Assembly: GCF_019343475.1 (NCBI RefSeq)
Contig: NZ_CP072453.1
Span: 3,038,001 to 3,102,000 of the forward strand
DNA: 64,000 nucleotides
From: Providencia sp. R33
GTDB taxonomy: Bacteria > Pseudomonadota > Gammaproteobacteria > Enterobacterales > Enterobacteriaceae
Direction: 5' to 3'
Position 1 is the first letter of the stretch. Every line of letters begins with the position of its first letter. This document shows, piece after piece, positions 53,357-61,779 of the stretch. The notes beneath the pieces are model-generated. The model ran no database searches. It was given only the letters and a program-made list of their open reading frames with translations, and was not told where the DNA came from. A program made the translations under genes and the position numbers.

Positions 53357-54477
53357 ATGAATTAACCTTTCCCATTATTTTTATGTTAGCGATCGTTGTC
53401 GCTGAAGGCTTGGTGATCGCCAAAACACAAAAGGGCACGGTAAGTTGGCAAGAATTGGTTTTTAACCTTAACTCTGGCCATATTATGTTGTGGTTATTTA
53501 GAGGGTTAGAGATTTTTTGCTATGGGTTTGTGGTCACTCACTACTCGTTCAATCTTGTTGAAAGCTGGCCAACTGCGTTAGTCTGGATTTTTACCATTTT
53601 AGCATGGGATTTCGGCTTCTACTGGCTGCATCGATTACACCACACTTATCGAGTATTATGGGCCGTGCATGTTGTTCACCATCAAGGGGAACATTATAAC
53701 CTGTCATTAGGGGTGCGAAATTCTTGGTATTCATCCCTCACATCAATACCTTTCTTTATGTTATTAGCATTAATGGGGATCCCATTAGAAATTTTCCTTA
53801 CCGTCTCCATTTTGCACTATACCATCCAGTTTTTTAACCACAGTGCTCTTATCCCACATTTGGGCTGGCTAGAAAAATTTATGGTAACACCGCAGCACCA
53901 CCGCGTTCACCACGTTAAAGAAGGTCATTATTCCAATCGTAACTTTGCGGGAAGCTTTATTTTTTGGGATAAACTGTTCGGCACATTTGCCAAACTCCCT
54001 GAAACTGAACATCACTTTGGCATTAAAGGGGCTCCAGCTTCTGAAAACCCTTTTATTGACAGCAACTTACCTTTCTGGCGAATTGTTAAACGAGCCAGCA
54101 AACCCGCAAAAAAATCGCCCCCACTATTTCGCGTAAACCAAGTGGCTTTGGTCATGGGAACGCTTCTCTTATTTACGTTGGTGATAGGTTATGTCTACCT
54201 TTATGGCTACGGCTACCAAGGGACGACACTACAACAGGTGGTTTTATTTGTGCTGTTAGCCTTGGGAACCGTGGCGTTATCAGGGATTTCTGATGGGCGA
54301 AAATCAGGGTTAATGAGCTGGTTTTTTATCGCCTGCTTACTGCTAATTTGTGTGATATTCATTTGGCAATGGACGACCCCGTTCTGGGTTATTTTCACTA
54401 GCGCGTTGTGGCTGCACAGCTTATTGATGCTAGTTGGGATTGGCCGAAAACCAATAGCGGTGGCGAATGTCGCTTAA
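53353..54477 (+). CDS. Sterol desaturase/fatty acid hydroxylase superfamily membrane oxygenase
   Basis: Di-iron membrane oxygenase of 374 aa. Histidine clusters are WLHRLHH (93-97), HVVHH (106-110) and QHHRVHH (181-187), the usual pattern of the fatty acid hydroxylase superfamily. The hydrophobic N-terminal half carries the catalytic core; the C-terminal third (about 270-374) adds three or more extra membrane helices. The start overlaps the PAP2 stop (ATGA). It probably hydroxylates or desaturates an alkyl chain of the cluster's product. Confidence 0.85.
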   Translation: MNELTFPIIFMLAIVVAEGLVIAKTQKGTVSWQELVFNLNSGHIMLWLFRGLEIFCYGFVVTHYSFNLVESWPTALVWIFTILAWDFGFYWLHRLHHTYRVLWAVHVVHHQGEHYNLSLGVRNSWYSSLTSIPFFMLLALMGIPLEIFLTVSILHYTIQFFNHSALIPHLGWLEKFMVTPQHHRVHHVKEGHYSNRNFAGSFIFWDKLFGTFAKLPETEHHFGIKGAPASENPFIDSNLPFWRIVKRASKPAKKSPPLFRVNQVALVMGTLLLFTLVIGYVYLYGYGYQGTTLQQVVLFVLLALGTVALSGISDGRKSGLMSWFFIACLLLICVIFIWQWTTPFWVIFTSALWLHSLLMLVGIGRKPIAVANVA

Positions 54478-55570
54478 ACCGCTTAGGCCACTCAGTTACC
54501 AGCACCGCCATGATCAAGACTTCCAAAAAGCCTTGAACAAGGCGGCTAAACAATATTTGCATGATAATGCTGATCACCGGTTTGCTGACGGGCGCTTTTA
54601 TGCCAAAAGCGCCGTATTGGTATTGTGCTGTTTAGGCAGCTATTTTGCGGCATTATTCTTCAATGCATCTTGGGCCTTTTTTGTTTTTTACCCCAGTTTT
54701 ATCTGCTTCGCCTTATTATTGGCGATTAATTTAGTGCACGACGCTTCGCACAATGCAATTTTTAAACATGCCAAAGCCAATTATTGGCTCAACTTTTGGG
54801 TCACCATTCCCCTTGGTTTAGACCCCGAATGCTGGCGCGTGCGGCATATTATTTTTCACCATGCTCACACCAATATTCGCCATTACGACTTGGATATTGA
54901 AGAAAATTTTGTTTTACGCCAAACCCCTTACCAGCGCTGGTATCCTTTTATGCGAGCCCAGCACCTGTATTGGCCATTGATTGCAGCAATGACATTCCCT
55001 GCACTTATTTGGTTTTTTGATTGGATGGATAGGTTTCACTTTACCCGCGTAGCCCCCCATATGCGTCATCAAGGCCAACAAGGTATATTGGCGTTTATCA
55101 TGGCAAAACTGCTGCATTTGGTGATGGCCATTGTGATCCCCGCCATTGTTTTGCACGATATCAGCCTCGGCACGCTACTCTTGACCTACATACTCAGCCA
55201 AATGTTTGCATCATTAATATTTGTGGTTCTAATACTTGGCACCCATTGGGCAAAAGCTACTTTTTATACCCCACCCAAAGAAGGCAACATGCCCCATGGC
55301 TTTTATACACACACATTTTCAACCACTTATGACTGGCAAACGACACCACGTTGGCTAACCTATTGGCTTGGTGGGCTAAACCTTCACCTGACTCACCACT
55401 TATTTCCCAACTGGAATCATCGTCATTACCCTGCTCTGGCTAAAATTATTGAGCAAACGGCGAAGCAATTTTCAATGGATTACCACTGTATTAGTGCTAA
55501 AGAGTTATTTGTGTATCAACAGCGATTCTTAAAAGAGATGGGATCAGGCAAACAGGCAGATGAGCACTGA
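54467..55570 (+). CDS. Front-end type fatty acid desaturase
   Basis: Membrane di-iron desaturase of 367 aa. The three histidine boxes are HDASH (91-95), HIIFHHAHTN (His127, 131, 132, 134) and HLTHHLFP (His307, 310, 311). The third box has His in place of the Gln typical of front-end desaturases. About four to six membrane helices. Its start overlaps the end of the preceding gene by 11 bases, and it is the last gene of the cluster. A 13-bp perfect hairpin overlaps its stop codon. It likely introduces a double bond in a lipid intermediate. Confidence 0.86.
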   Translation: MSLKPLRPLSYQHRHDQDFQKALNKAAKQYLHDNADHRFADGRFYAKSAVLVLCCLGSYFAALFFNASWAFFVFYPSFICFALLLAINLVHDASHNAIFKHAKANYWLNFWVTIPLGLDPECWRVRHIIFHHAHTNIRHYDLDIEENFVLRQTPYQRWYPFMRAQHLYWPLIAAMTFPALIWFFDWMDRFHFTRVAPHMRHQGQQGILAFIMAKLLHLVMAIVIPAIVLHDISLGTLLLTYILSQMFASLIFVVLILGTHWAKATFYTPPKEGNMPHGFYTHTFSTTYDWQTTPRWLTYWLGGLNLHLTHHLFPNWNHRHYPALAKIIEQTAKQFSMDYHCISAKELFVYQQRFLKEMGSGKQADEH

Positions 55571-55594
55571 GTTTTCGTTTTGAAAACTCAGTGC
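55564..55594. terminator. Perfect hairpin at the end of the lipid-type cluster
   Basis: GCACTGAGTTTTC / GAAAACTCAGTGC is a perfect 13-bp stem with a 5-nt loop. It includes the stop codon of the desaturase gene and lies between two convergent genes. No U-run follows on either strand, so it may block 3' exonucleases or act with Rho rather than as a classical terminator. Confidence 0.6.
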
Positions 55595-55609
55595 GTTAAG
55601 AAAAACTGG

Positions 55610-56926
55610 TTACTTATCAACAATAATGTTTTGGTTCACAACGCTTTGCTCGCTGTTGCCCACCATTTGAGCAAATTTATCCAGTGGGTCGGTACGAAAC
55701 GCATATAAGCGTTTTAAAGCAAATGGATTATCTCCTAGATTCACTTTTCCTTGGATCGTCGTCACCGCGATATGCAGCCCAGCCTCTTTGGCTGCCTCCA
55801 TCGCCGATGCGTTATAACCACCAAACGGGTAGGCTAAATAACGCTGATCTGGCTCGAAGTTGCTCAAAATCTTCATCGAACGTTTAAAATCCAACATGAT
55901 CGTGTGTTCTTTGCGACTAAATAAAATAGGCGAGTTATGGTTATCTAAACGGTGTAAAAAATGCGTATGAGACTGGATATTAAAGACATCTTGGCTATTT
56001 TTGATTTCTTGTTTGCTCATAAATTGCAACGAGTCTGCCGACCACTTTTGCGGCTGCGTTTTAATCCGTGAGGAAATCACAAATAACGTCGCTTGCTGCT
56101 GGTTATCCCTTAAAATGGGCAGCGCATAGCGGTAAACCGATTTCAAACCATCATCAAAGGTGAGTACCACGGCTTTGCCCGGCAGATTGGCCGTTTTATT
56201 TAAATAATCTTCCACATCTTCTAGAGACAGTGTTTGGTAACCCGCCTCTTTCAGGTAATTCATTTGCTCGCTGAATGCCTTAACGGATGTCGTGGTCGAG
56301 GTGTGGCGGAAGTTTTTATTTTCGCTATCTTGCAAAATATGGTGATAGGTTAAAATAGGAATGCCTTTATCCAGTGCCACATCCTGTAATCGAACATAGC
56401 CCAAACGGTCCCCTAGACGAATGGTTAACCACGCGGTTTTTTCCCCCGTTTTGTCCGTTTTAATCATTCGAGCTAAAACAGGGTAGCGCAAGTTATCCCA
56501 TAAAGAAGCAATTTGTGAGCTATTGCTGTCGGTTGTACGGTAAACAGGGGTTTTTTGGTGGGTGATCAAATAATCATAAATCGGGTTCTGCAAATCATTT
56601 AGTCGATCCACTTCTGGCACATAACGGGGCTTTTTATCGGTAAAAGATGAGGTTTTCACAAAGGCATAATCATTGCCAAATTGCATTTCGCAGTAATCCC
56701 CTGAGGGGGAATAAGCGTAAAAACCGTGATCTGCATTTAGCTCAGCAACTGCTCGCATTTCACCTGCAATCGGTGAAAAGATAATTTCTGACGCTTTGGT
56801 CTGCACTAATTTTGGCGGGATATCGGCAAGTTTCCAATCATCGGTGCTGTTTATCTCAGCCGCCAGTGATTGAGAAATTGAGTTTACAAGTAACACGCAA
56901 AACAGTAAAAAAAATCGTTTATACAT
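55610..56926 (-). CDS. Secreted polysaccharide deacetylase (NodB domain)
   Basis: Exported protein of 438 aa: signal peptide (1-23, ...SLAA), an N-terminal region of about 165 aa that may form a SH3-like or substrate-binding module, then a carbohydrate esterase 4/NodB domain (about 185-400) with GIPILTYHHILQ, the metal-binding VVLTFDDGLKS (Asp-Asp) and IQSHTHFLH, all conserved. It would remove N-acetyl groups from an envelope or extracellular polysaccharide. Convergent with the desaturase gene; not obviously part of either neighbouring pathway. Confidence 0.86.
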   Translation of the reverse strand: MYKRFFLLFCVLLVNSISQSLAAEINSTDDWKLADIPPKLVQTKASEIIFSPIAGEMRAVAELNADHGFYAYSPSGDYCEMQFGNDYAFVKTSSFTDKKPRYVPEVDRLNDLQNPIYDYLITHQKTPVYRTTDSNSSQIASLWDNLRYPVLARMIKTDKTGEKTAWLTIRLGDRLGYVRLQDVALDKGIPILTYHHILQDSENKNFRHTSTTTSVKAFSEQMNYLKEAGYQTLSLEDVEDYLNKTANLPGKAVVLTFDDGLKSVYRYALPILRDNQQQATLFVISSRIKTQPQKWSADSLQFMSKQEIKNSQDVFNIQSHTHFLHRLDNHNSPILFSRKEHTIMLDFKRSMKILSNFEPDQRYLAYPFGGYNASAMEAAKEAGLHIAVTTIQGKVNLGDNPFALKRLYAFRTDPLDKFAQMVGNSEQSVVNQNIIVDK

Positions 56927-57269
56927 TTGTCATCCATCATCCACTGAGTTTTACCGCAATTATTCTAAACCTACTCAATAATTAACCCTATAGCTTGATA
57001 AAAATTTTTATTTTTTAATTAAAATCAATAGATTAGTCATATCATTATTAATTTCTCAAACTTTTCACTTTCAATTTAAATTCGCCAACTTAAGTTGTTA
57101 TACCAATTTAAGTATTTATTTATGAGTTATCATACAAAATAAAGAGATCTAGCTCATATTTATCATTAAAAAACGGCTCGTCGGCACAATCTGTAAATCA
57201 TTTGACAGTTAATTCCAATTCTCACTGCTAGATTGGCTCTCAGTCACTTTTCAACACCTGGGAATAGCA
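56927..57269. promoter_or_regulatory. Divergent promoter region with an ExuR-like site
   Basis: About 340 AT-rich bases between the deacetylase (leftward) and the sugar-acid dehydratase (rightward). It contains an ExuR/UxuR-like palindrome (annotated separately) and a TTGACA hexamer at 57201-57206 that could be a -35 element. Confidence 0.5.
57092..57109. promoter_or_regulatory. ExuR/UxuR-type operator upstream of the sugar-acid dehydratase gene
   Basis: AAGTTGTTATACCAATTT matches the hexuronate-regulator palindrome AAATTGGTATACCAATTT at 16 of 18 positions. It lies about 160 bases upstream of the dehydratase ATG, and an exuR gene is encoded 3.5 kb away. Confidence 0.65.
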
Positions 57270-58382
57270 ATGAAAATAAAAGAAATTAGCACCTTTATCA
57301 TGCACGTACCGGTCACCAACGACCTAATCGGCGATTCAACCCACAGCATTACCCACTGGGGGATGCCGGGTGTGATGATTAAAACAGAGTGCGGTTTAGT
57401 CGGTTATGGCCACACTGGCACACATGCAGACATTACAACAGACCGTTTAATTACCACCATCATTGAAGATGTATTTGGCCCTATGTTACTGGGTGAAGAC
57501 CCGAACGAAGTGCGTTATTTACACCGCAAACTCACTCGTAGCTCCACCAATATTTGGGTAGGGCGTGGGGGGTTAATGCAAATGGCAATCTCCGCCATTG
57601 ATATCGCACTGTGGGATTTAAAAGCCAAAGCGGCGCAGCAACCTCTATGGCAGTTATTTGGCGGTTCGAAGCACAATAAAGTGAATGCGTATAACACCGA
57701 CTGCGGTTGGTTAGTGCGCAGCCAAGACGACCTTGTTGATGACTGTAAAAAAATGATCTTCGAAGAAGGTTTTAAAGCCATCAAAATGAAGATTGGTAAA
57801 CCGGATCCACGGGAAGATTTACAACGTATCGAAGCCGTTCGCAACGCAATCGGCGACGATATTGACTTAATGGTTGATGCGAATGGTAAATGGGACATCA
57901 GCATCGCTAAGCAATATGGCCACCGTTTGAATGATTTCAATATCAAATGGTTTGAAGAACCACTGTGGCACGATGATGTGGCGAGCCATAAGCAATTAGC
58001 GGCTTATATGGATACGCCAATCGCTTTAGGTGAATTGCTGTATCACAATGATTCATTTAAAGAATTTGTACTCGCTGGTGCTGTTGATTACTTACAACCG
58101 GATGCAACTCGTTGTGGTGGCTTAACCGCAGTGTGGGAAATAGCCGACCTCGGTATGGCATTTAACCTGCCAGTCACACCGCACCATGGCGATATGATGC
58201 AGGCACAATTGCATCTCGTAATGGCGCACCCTGCCTGTTCATTATTGGAATTTATTCCATGGACACTGGACTGCTTTGTTGACCCAGTGGAAGTGGTTGA
58301 CGGTGTGTACAGCACCCCGACCGCACCAGGCGCGGGCACAACGTTAAAACCAGAAGCATTAGCAAAATTTAACGTGAAATAA
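57270..58382 (+). CDS. Enolase-superfamily (mandelate racemase group) acid-sugar dehydratase
   Basis: Dehydratase of 370 aa in the MR/MLE group of the enolase superfamily. Base residues Lys172-x-Lys174 (IKMKIG), metal ligands Asp203 (MVDANGKWD), Glu229 (WFEEPL) and Glu255 (ALGELL), and the Asp278/His305 dyad (LQPDAT, TPHHGD) are visible. Substrate cannot be read from sequence; relatives dehydrate galactonate, gluconate, rhamnonate, lyxonate and similar. An ExuR-like operator upstream and the linkage to exuR, uxaA and a transporter suggest a hexuronate-derived or related aldonate. A hairpin (58389-58432) follows before the transporter gene. Confidence 0.87.
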   Translation: MKIKEISTFIMHVPVTNDLIGDSTHSITHWGMPGVMIKTECGLVGYGHTGTHADITTDRLITTIIEDVFGPMLLGEDPNEVRYLHRKLTRSSTNIWVGRGGLMQMAISAIDIALWDLKAKAAQQPLWQLFGGSKHNKVNAYNTDCGWLVRSQDDLVDDCKKMIFEEGFKAIKMKIGKPDPREDLQRIEAVRNAIGDDIDLMVDANGKWDISIAKQYGHRLNDFNIKWFEEPLWHDDVASHKQLAAYMDTPIALGELLYHNDSFKEFVLAGAVDYLQPDATRCGGLTAVWEIADLGMAFNLPVTPHHGDMMQAQLHLVMAHPACSLLEFIPWTLDCFVDPVEVVDGVYSTPTAPGAGTTLKPEALAKFNVK

Positions 58383-58388
58383 TAAAAA

Positions 58389-58433
58389 ATCCCTTTCCTG
58401 ATATTTTACTTATTCACAGCAAGGGAAAGGGAA
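58389..58433 (+). terminator. Hairpin between dehydratase and transporter genes
   Basis: The arms ATCCCTTTCC and GGGAAAGGGA pair around a long loop. No U-run follows, so it is more likely a processing or stability element within one transcript than a full terminator. Confidence 0.4.
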
Positions 58434-58574
58434 ATAAATAACAAGAATTATTCATTTAAATTACCTATTTAATAGCTCTATACTCTACTCTGCTGGTTTC
58501 TCAGTGGTGGGCTAAACACGTAATAAAAATGAATAGATAACATCATTACCTTATAAAAAATACTGGGGTGAACC

Positions 58575-59885
58575 ATGTCCACCAATATTGACCACTTATC
58601 ATCAGCAACCAGCAAAGCGATACGAAAAATAATACCGATGGTGGTATTAATGTTCATATTAGCTTACTTGGACCGCTCGAATATTGGCTTTGCTAAACAA
58701 GAATTTCAGCTAACAACAGGGTTAAGCGACGCCGCTTATGCATTCGGCGCAGGGATTTTCTTTATCGGTTACGCATTATTTGAAGTGCCGAGTAATATCT
58801 TGTTATACCGCATTGGTGCACGAGTTTGGTTATCGCGCATCATGGTCACATGGGGGTTAATCTCTGCGGCGATGATGTTTGCCCATGATGAAACTACCTT
58901 TATTGTCTTACGCTTTTTACTCGGTGTCAGTGAAGCCGGCTTTTTTCCTGGGGTTATCTTATATTTAACCTTCTGGTTCCCACAAAACATCCGTGCGCGA
59001 GTCACAGGCTACTTCCTGTTTGGTGCGCCACTGGCATTTATTATTGGTGGGCCATTATCCGGTTCATTACTTGCCTTAGAAGGCTCATCCTTTGCCTTTG
59101 GGTTATACGGCTGGCAGTTAATGTTTGTTGTGGAAGGCTTATTAGCTTCCATCGTCGGGGTCTGGGTATTCTTCTACCTTGATGATCGCCCAGAAAAAGC
59201 GAAATGGCTAACGGATGACGAGAAAAATGCCCTTGCTGCGAAACTTGCATTAGAAGAAGACGCGAAAAAAGGCCACAGCCCGAAAGGTGCGCTGAGTGCC
59301 CTGCTAGATATGCGCGTTCTCTACCTATGCTTGATTTGGTTCACCGTCCAAGTGTGTGGATACGGCATTTATTTCTTCTTACCAACACAAATCGCGACAT
59401 TATTAGGCAGTAAAGTGGGCGTGTTAGTCGGCTTTGTGACAGCAATTCCACCACTGTGTGCGGCTATCGCGGTTTACTATGTGCCTCGTATTTCTGAGCG
59501 CTTAAAAGAGCGCCGCAAAGTCGCTGCCATTACTTTTATGTTAGGGGCTGCAGGGATTGCGGTATCAGGCTTATTCGATAGCATTCCAGTGATTGCCATC
59601 ATTGCGCTGTGCGTAGCAGCTGCAGGTCACTTAGCGATGCAACCTCTGTACTGGAGCTTCCCATCGGCTTATTTAGGCGGAACAGCGGCAGCATCAGGTA
59701 TCGCTTTAATTAACTCAGTGGGCAACTTAGGCGGCTTTGTCGCACCAAACTTAAGAGTCTGGGCAGAAACCACCTTTGAATCCGCACGAGCTGGCTTGTA
59801 TTTCATTGCGTTAGTCGCCTTTATCGGCGGCCTGTTAATCCTCACATTGAAAAAACTCGGCATCGAAAAGAAATTTGAAGACTAA
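58575..59885 (+). CDS. MFS transporter, anion:cation symporter family (sugar acid uptake)
   Basis: Major facilitator of 436 aa with about twelve hydrophobic segments. The N-terminal blocks IRKIIPMVVLMFILAYLDRS and NIGFAKQEF and the LYRIGARVWLSRIMVTWG loop are typical of the ACS family (hexuronate, tartrate, rhamnonate, phthalate transporters). Likely imports the substrate of the upstream dehydratase as a proton symporter. It is 190 bases downstream of that gene on the same strand and ends with an intrinsic terminator. Confidence 0.88.
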   Translation: MSTNIDHLSSATSKAIRKIIPMVVLMFILAYLDRSNIGFAKQEFQLTTGLSDAAYAFGAGIFFIGYALFEVPSNILLYRIGARVWLSRIMVTWGLISAAMMFAHDETTFIVLRFLLGVSEAGFFPGVILYLTFWFPQNIRARVTGYFLFGAPLAFIIGGPLSGSLLALEGSSFAFGLYGWQLMFVVEGLLASIVGVWVFFYLDDRPEKAKWLTDDEKNALAAKLALEEDAKKGHSPKGALSALLDMRVLYLCLIWFTVQVCGYGIYFFLPTQIATLLGSKVGVLVGFVTAIPPLCAAIAVYYVPRISERLKERRKVAAITFMLGAAGIAVSGLFDSIPVIAIIALCVAAAGHLAMQPLYWSFPSAYLGGTAAASGIALINSVGNLGGFVAPNLRVWAETTFESARAGLYFIALVAFIGGLLILTLKKLGIEKKFED

Positions 59886-59906
59886 TTTCGTTTGATGTCA
59901 AACCTT

Positions 59907-59943
59907 CCCGAGTCATCATTGGTGGCTCGGGATTTTCTATTTT
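59907..59943 (+). terminator. Rho-independent terminator after the MFS transporter
   Basis: Stem CCCGAGTCA / TGGCTCGGG (one G-U pair) followed by ATTTTCTATTTTT, 20 bases after the stop codon. Confidence 0.8.
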
Positions 59944-60044
59944 TCGATCAAACCCATTGAATTACCTGTTGCTGTTGTTCATGATTGAACATAACCCTAC
60001 CCAATGCCATGATAAGGCTTATGACTCATGCAGGGAGCATTCAA

Positions 60045-60779
60045 ATGAACATTGCTGTACAAAACAGTCAGTTGGTTATGACGCATGCTGAAGTGCTAGA
60101 CGTTTTACAAACCAATAGCTGGTTCAGTAACTTACCAGATTATTTGAGTAACGCTCTGATGGAGTGCGCCACGCTGCGTTTTTATAATGACAGTGAGATG
60201 GTTCACTACCAAGGTGATCCTGCTCGCGGGTTGTATGCGGTCATCCAAGGTTCAGTAAAGGTCAGTTCTATTTCCACCGATGGGCGCGAATGTGTGTTTC
60301 GTTACCTTTCCCCCGGCAACTGGTTTGGCGAAATAGCCATGCTGGATAAATCAGCACGCACCCATGATGCTAAAGCCATTAGCCCAACAATCTTGCTGAC
60401 CATATCCCCAAAAGATCTTTCTCTGATCTTGGAAAAGCACCCGGTTTTCTATCAATTTTTAAATATTCTACTCTGTAAAGTGATCCGCAATGCATTCACG
60501 ATTATTAATGACAGCGCCCTGCTTTCAGTTTCTGCAAGGCTGGCAAAACGTCTTTTAAGTTTAGCGGAAGGCTATGGAGAACCCCATGAAAAAGGCACTC
60601 AGTTGAGTTTATACCTCACTCAAGATGACCTTGCGACGATTATTAATACCACTCGCCAAACCATCAATAAGCGCTTGGTAGCATGGGAAAAATTAGGCTG
60701 GATTGATGCAAAATACGGGAAAATTGTCTTAGTAAACCTTCCCGCATTAAAGCAAATTTCAGAGGATGATGAAGACTAG
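60045..60779 (+). CDS. Crp/Fnr-family transcriptional regulator
   Basis: Regulator of 244 aa: cyclic-nucleotide-binding fold in the N-terminal half (MVHYQGDPARGLYAVIQGSV, LSPGNWFGEIAMLD) and a Crp-type winged helix-turn-helix in the C-terminal part (LTQDDLATIINTTRQTINKR). No Fnr-type N-terminal cysteine cluster is present, so it does not sense oxygen through iron-sulfur. ATG 60045 has GGGAG 7 bases upstream and is preferred over earlier TTG/ATG codons (from 59985). Its stop abuts that of exuR, which converges. Confidence 0.85.
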   Translation: MNIAVQNSQLVMTHAEVLDVLQTNSWFSNLPDYLSNALMECATLRFYNDSEMVHYQGDPARGLYAVIQGSVKVSSISTDGRECVFRYLSPGNWFGEIAMLDKSARTHDAKAISPTILLTISPKDLSLILEKHPVFYQFLNILLCKVIRNAFTIINDSALLSVSARLAKRLLSLAEGYGEPHEKGTQLSLYLTQDDLATIINTTRQTINKRLVAWEKLGWIDAKYGKIVLVNLPALKQISEDDED

Positions 60780-61541
60780 TTAGTCGTTTTGGTCAACCGG
60801 TGGGCTATCGGCAAAGAAATAGCGATCCATGGTAAATTCAAAGTCGTCACTGGTGGCGTTAAACAACATCTTTTTGGTGTTTTCTAAGTGCTGCCACATG
60901 GCTTGCCTTGCACCTTTTGGGTCGCGACGGGCTAATGCCTGTAAAATTTGGTCGTGCTCATCACACCAACTTTCAATCGAGCGGTTATCGATGTGCTCAT
61001 GCAGTTTTAACCAATACGGGTTACGTAACCGTTGGCTCCACATTTGTTCAACAATCACCACCATAGCGCTGTTATGGGTCGAAGCCGCAATTTGCATATG
61101 AAATGCCAGATCCCACGCTGAATCACGAAAACGGTCTTCTTTGCGTGCATTCTTTTGAATTTCAAGAAGTTTTAAAATATCTTCTTTGGTGGCTTGAGTG
61201 GCGGCAAACTCCGCAATGTGGCTTTCGATCAACTGCCTCGCTTGCAATAATTCAAACGGCCCACAACGGCTAAACTCCAAACCCCCTTCAGTGTTGACAG
61301 AGTTATTAGACCGATTACTGATAACATGTATACCAGAGCCTTTCCGAACATCCACATAGCCTTCCACTTCTAACATGATAATAGCTTCACGGATCACTGT
61401 ACGGCTGACATTCATTTCTTCAGCTAATAACCTTTCTGCAGGTAATTTAGTGCCAACAGGGTATTCATCATTTTCAATACGTTCTTTAACCAGTGCAGCC
61501 ACTTGCTGGTACAGGCGCGGTTCGCTCTCAGCTGAGCTCAT
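60780..61541 (-). CDS. exuR: Hexuronate regulon repressor (GntR/FadR subfamily)
   Basis: Regulator of 253 aa closely matching E. coli ExuR: LPAERLLAEEMNVSRTVIRE, AIIMLEVEGYVDVRKGSGIH, FELLQARQLIESHIAEFAAT, MWQHLENTKKMLFN and TSDDFEF all have direct counterparts. The N-terminal winged HTH binds operators of the AAATTGGTATACCAATTT type; the C-terminal FCD domain binds the inducers galacturonate or tagaturonate. It is divergent from uxaA, with an operator-like site in the 238-base gap between them. Confidence 0.92.
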   Translation of the reverse strand: MSSAESEPRLYQQVAALVKERIENDEYPVGTKLPAERLLAEEMNVSRTVIREAIIMLEVEGYVDVRKGSGIHVISNRSNNSVNTEGGLEFSRCGPFELLQARQLIESHIAEFAATQATKEDILKLLEIQKNARKEDRFRDSAWDLAFHMQIAASTHNSAMVVIVEQMWSQRLRNPYWLKLHEHIDNRSIESWCDEHDQILQALARRDPKGARQAMWQHLENTKKMLFNATSDDFEFTMDRYFFADSPPVDQND

Positions 61542-61654
61542 GATTTTCTCCTTTTGCAGTATGGCCTAACTTGGCAACGCTTTGATGGCTTTAGTATAAC
61601 GAAATTACCCAATGATGGGGAAGCAAGAATATGACCAAGGAATAATTTCGCTGA

Positions 61655-61672
61655 AAATTGGTATAATATCTT
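61655..61672. promoter_or_regulatory. ExuR-type operator between exuR and uxaA
   Basis: AAATTGGTATAATATCTT retains the left half of the hexuronate operator perfectly and matches 14 of 18 positions overall. It lies 108 bases upstream of uxaA and 114 upstream of exuR. Confidence 0.55.
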
Positions 61673-61779
61673 TTAAAGTTATAAACCAGATCGTATAATG
61701 CATGAAAATTAGGCAGCAAAATTGAAAATTATCACCCAACTGATCTTTTCAGTCCGATGTACCGCCCAGGGAGCAAAAC

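Noticed and set aside
57515..57946. 143-codon frame antisense to the sugar-acid dehydratase gene
   Set aside because: Lies wholly inside a well-supported gene with intact catalytic residues; no protein family recognised.
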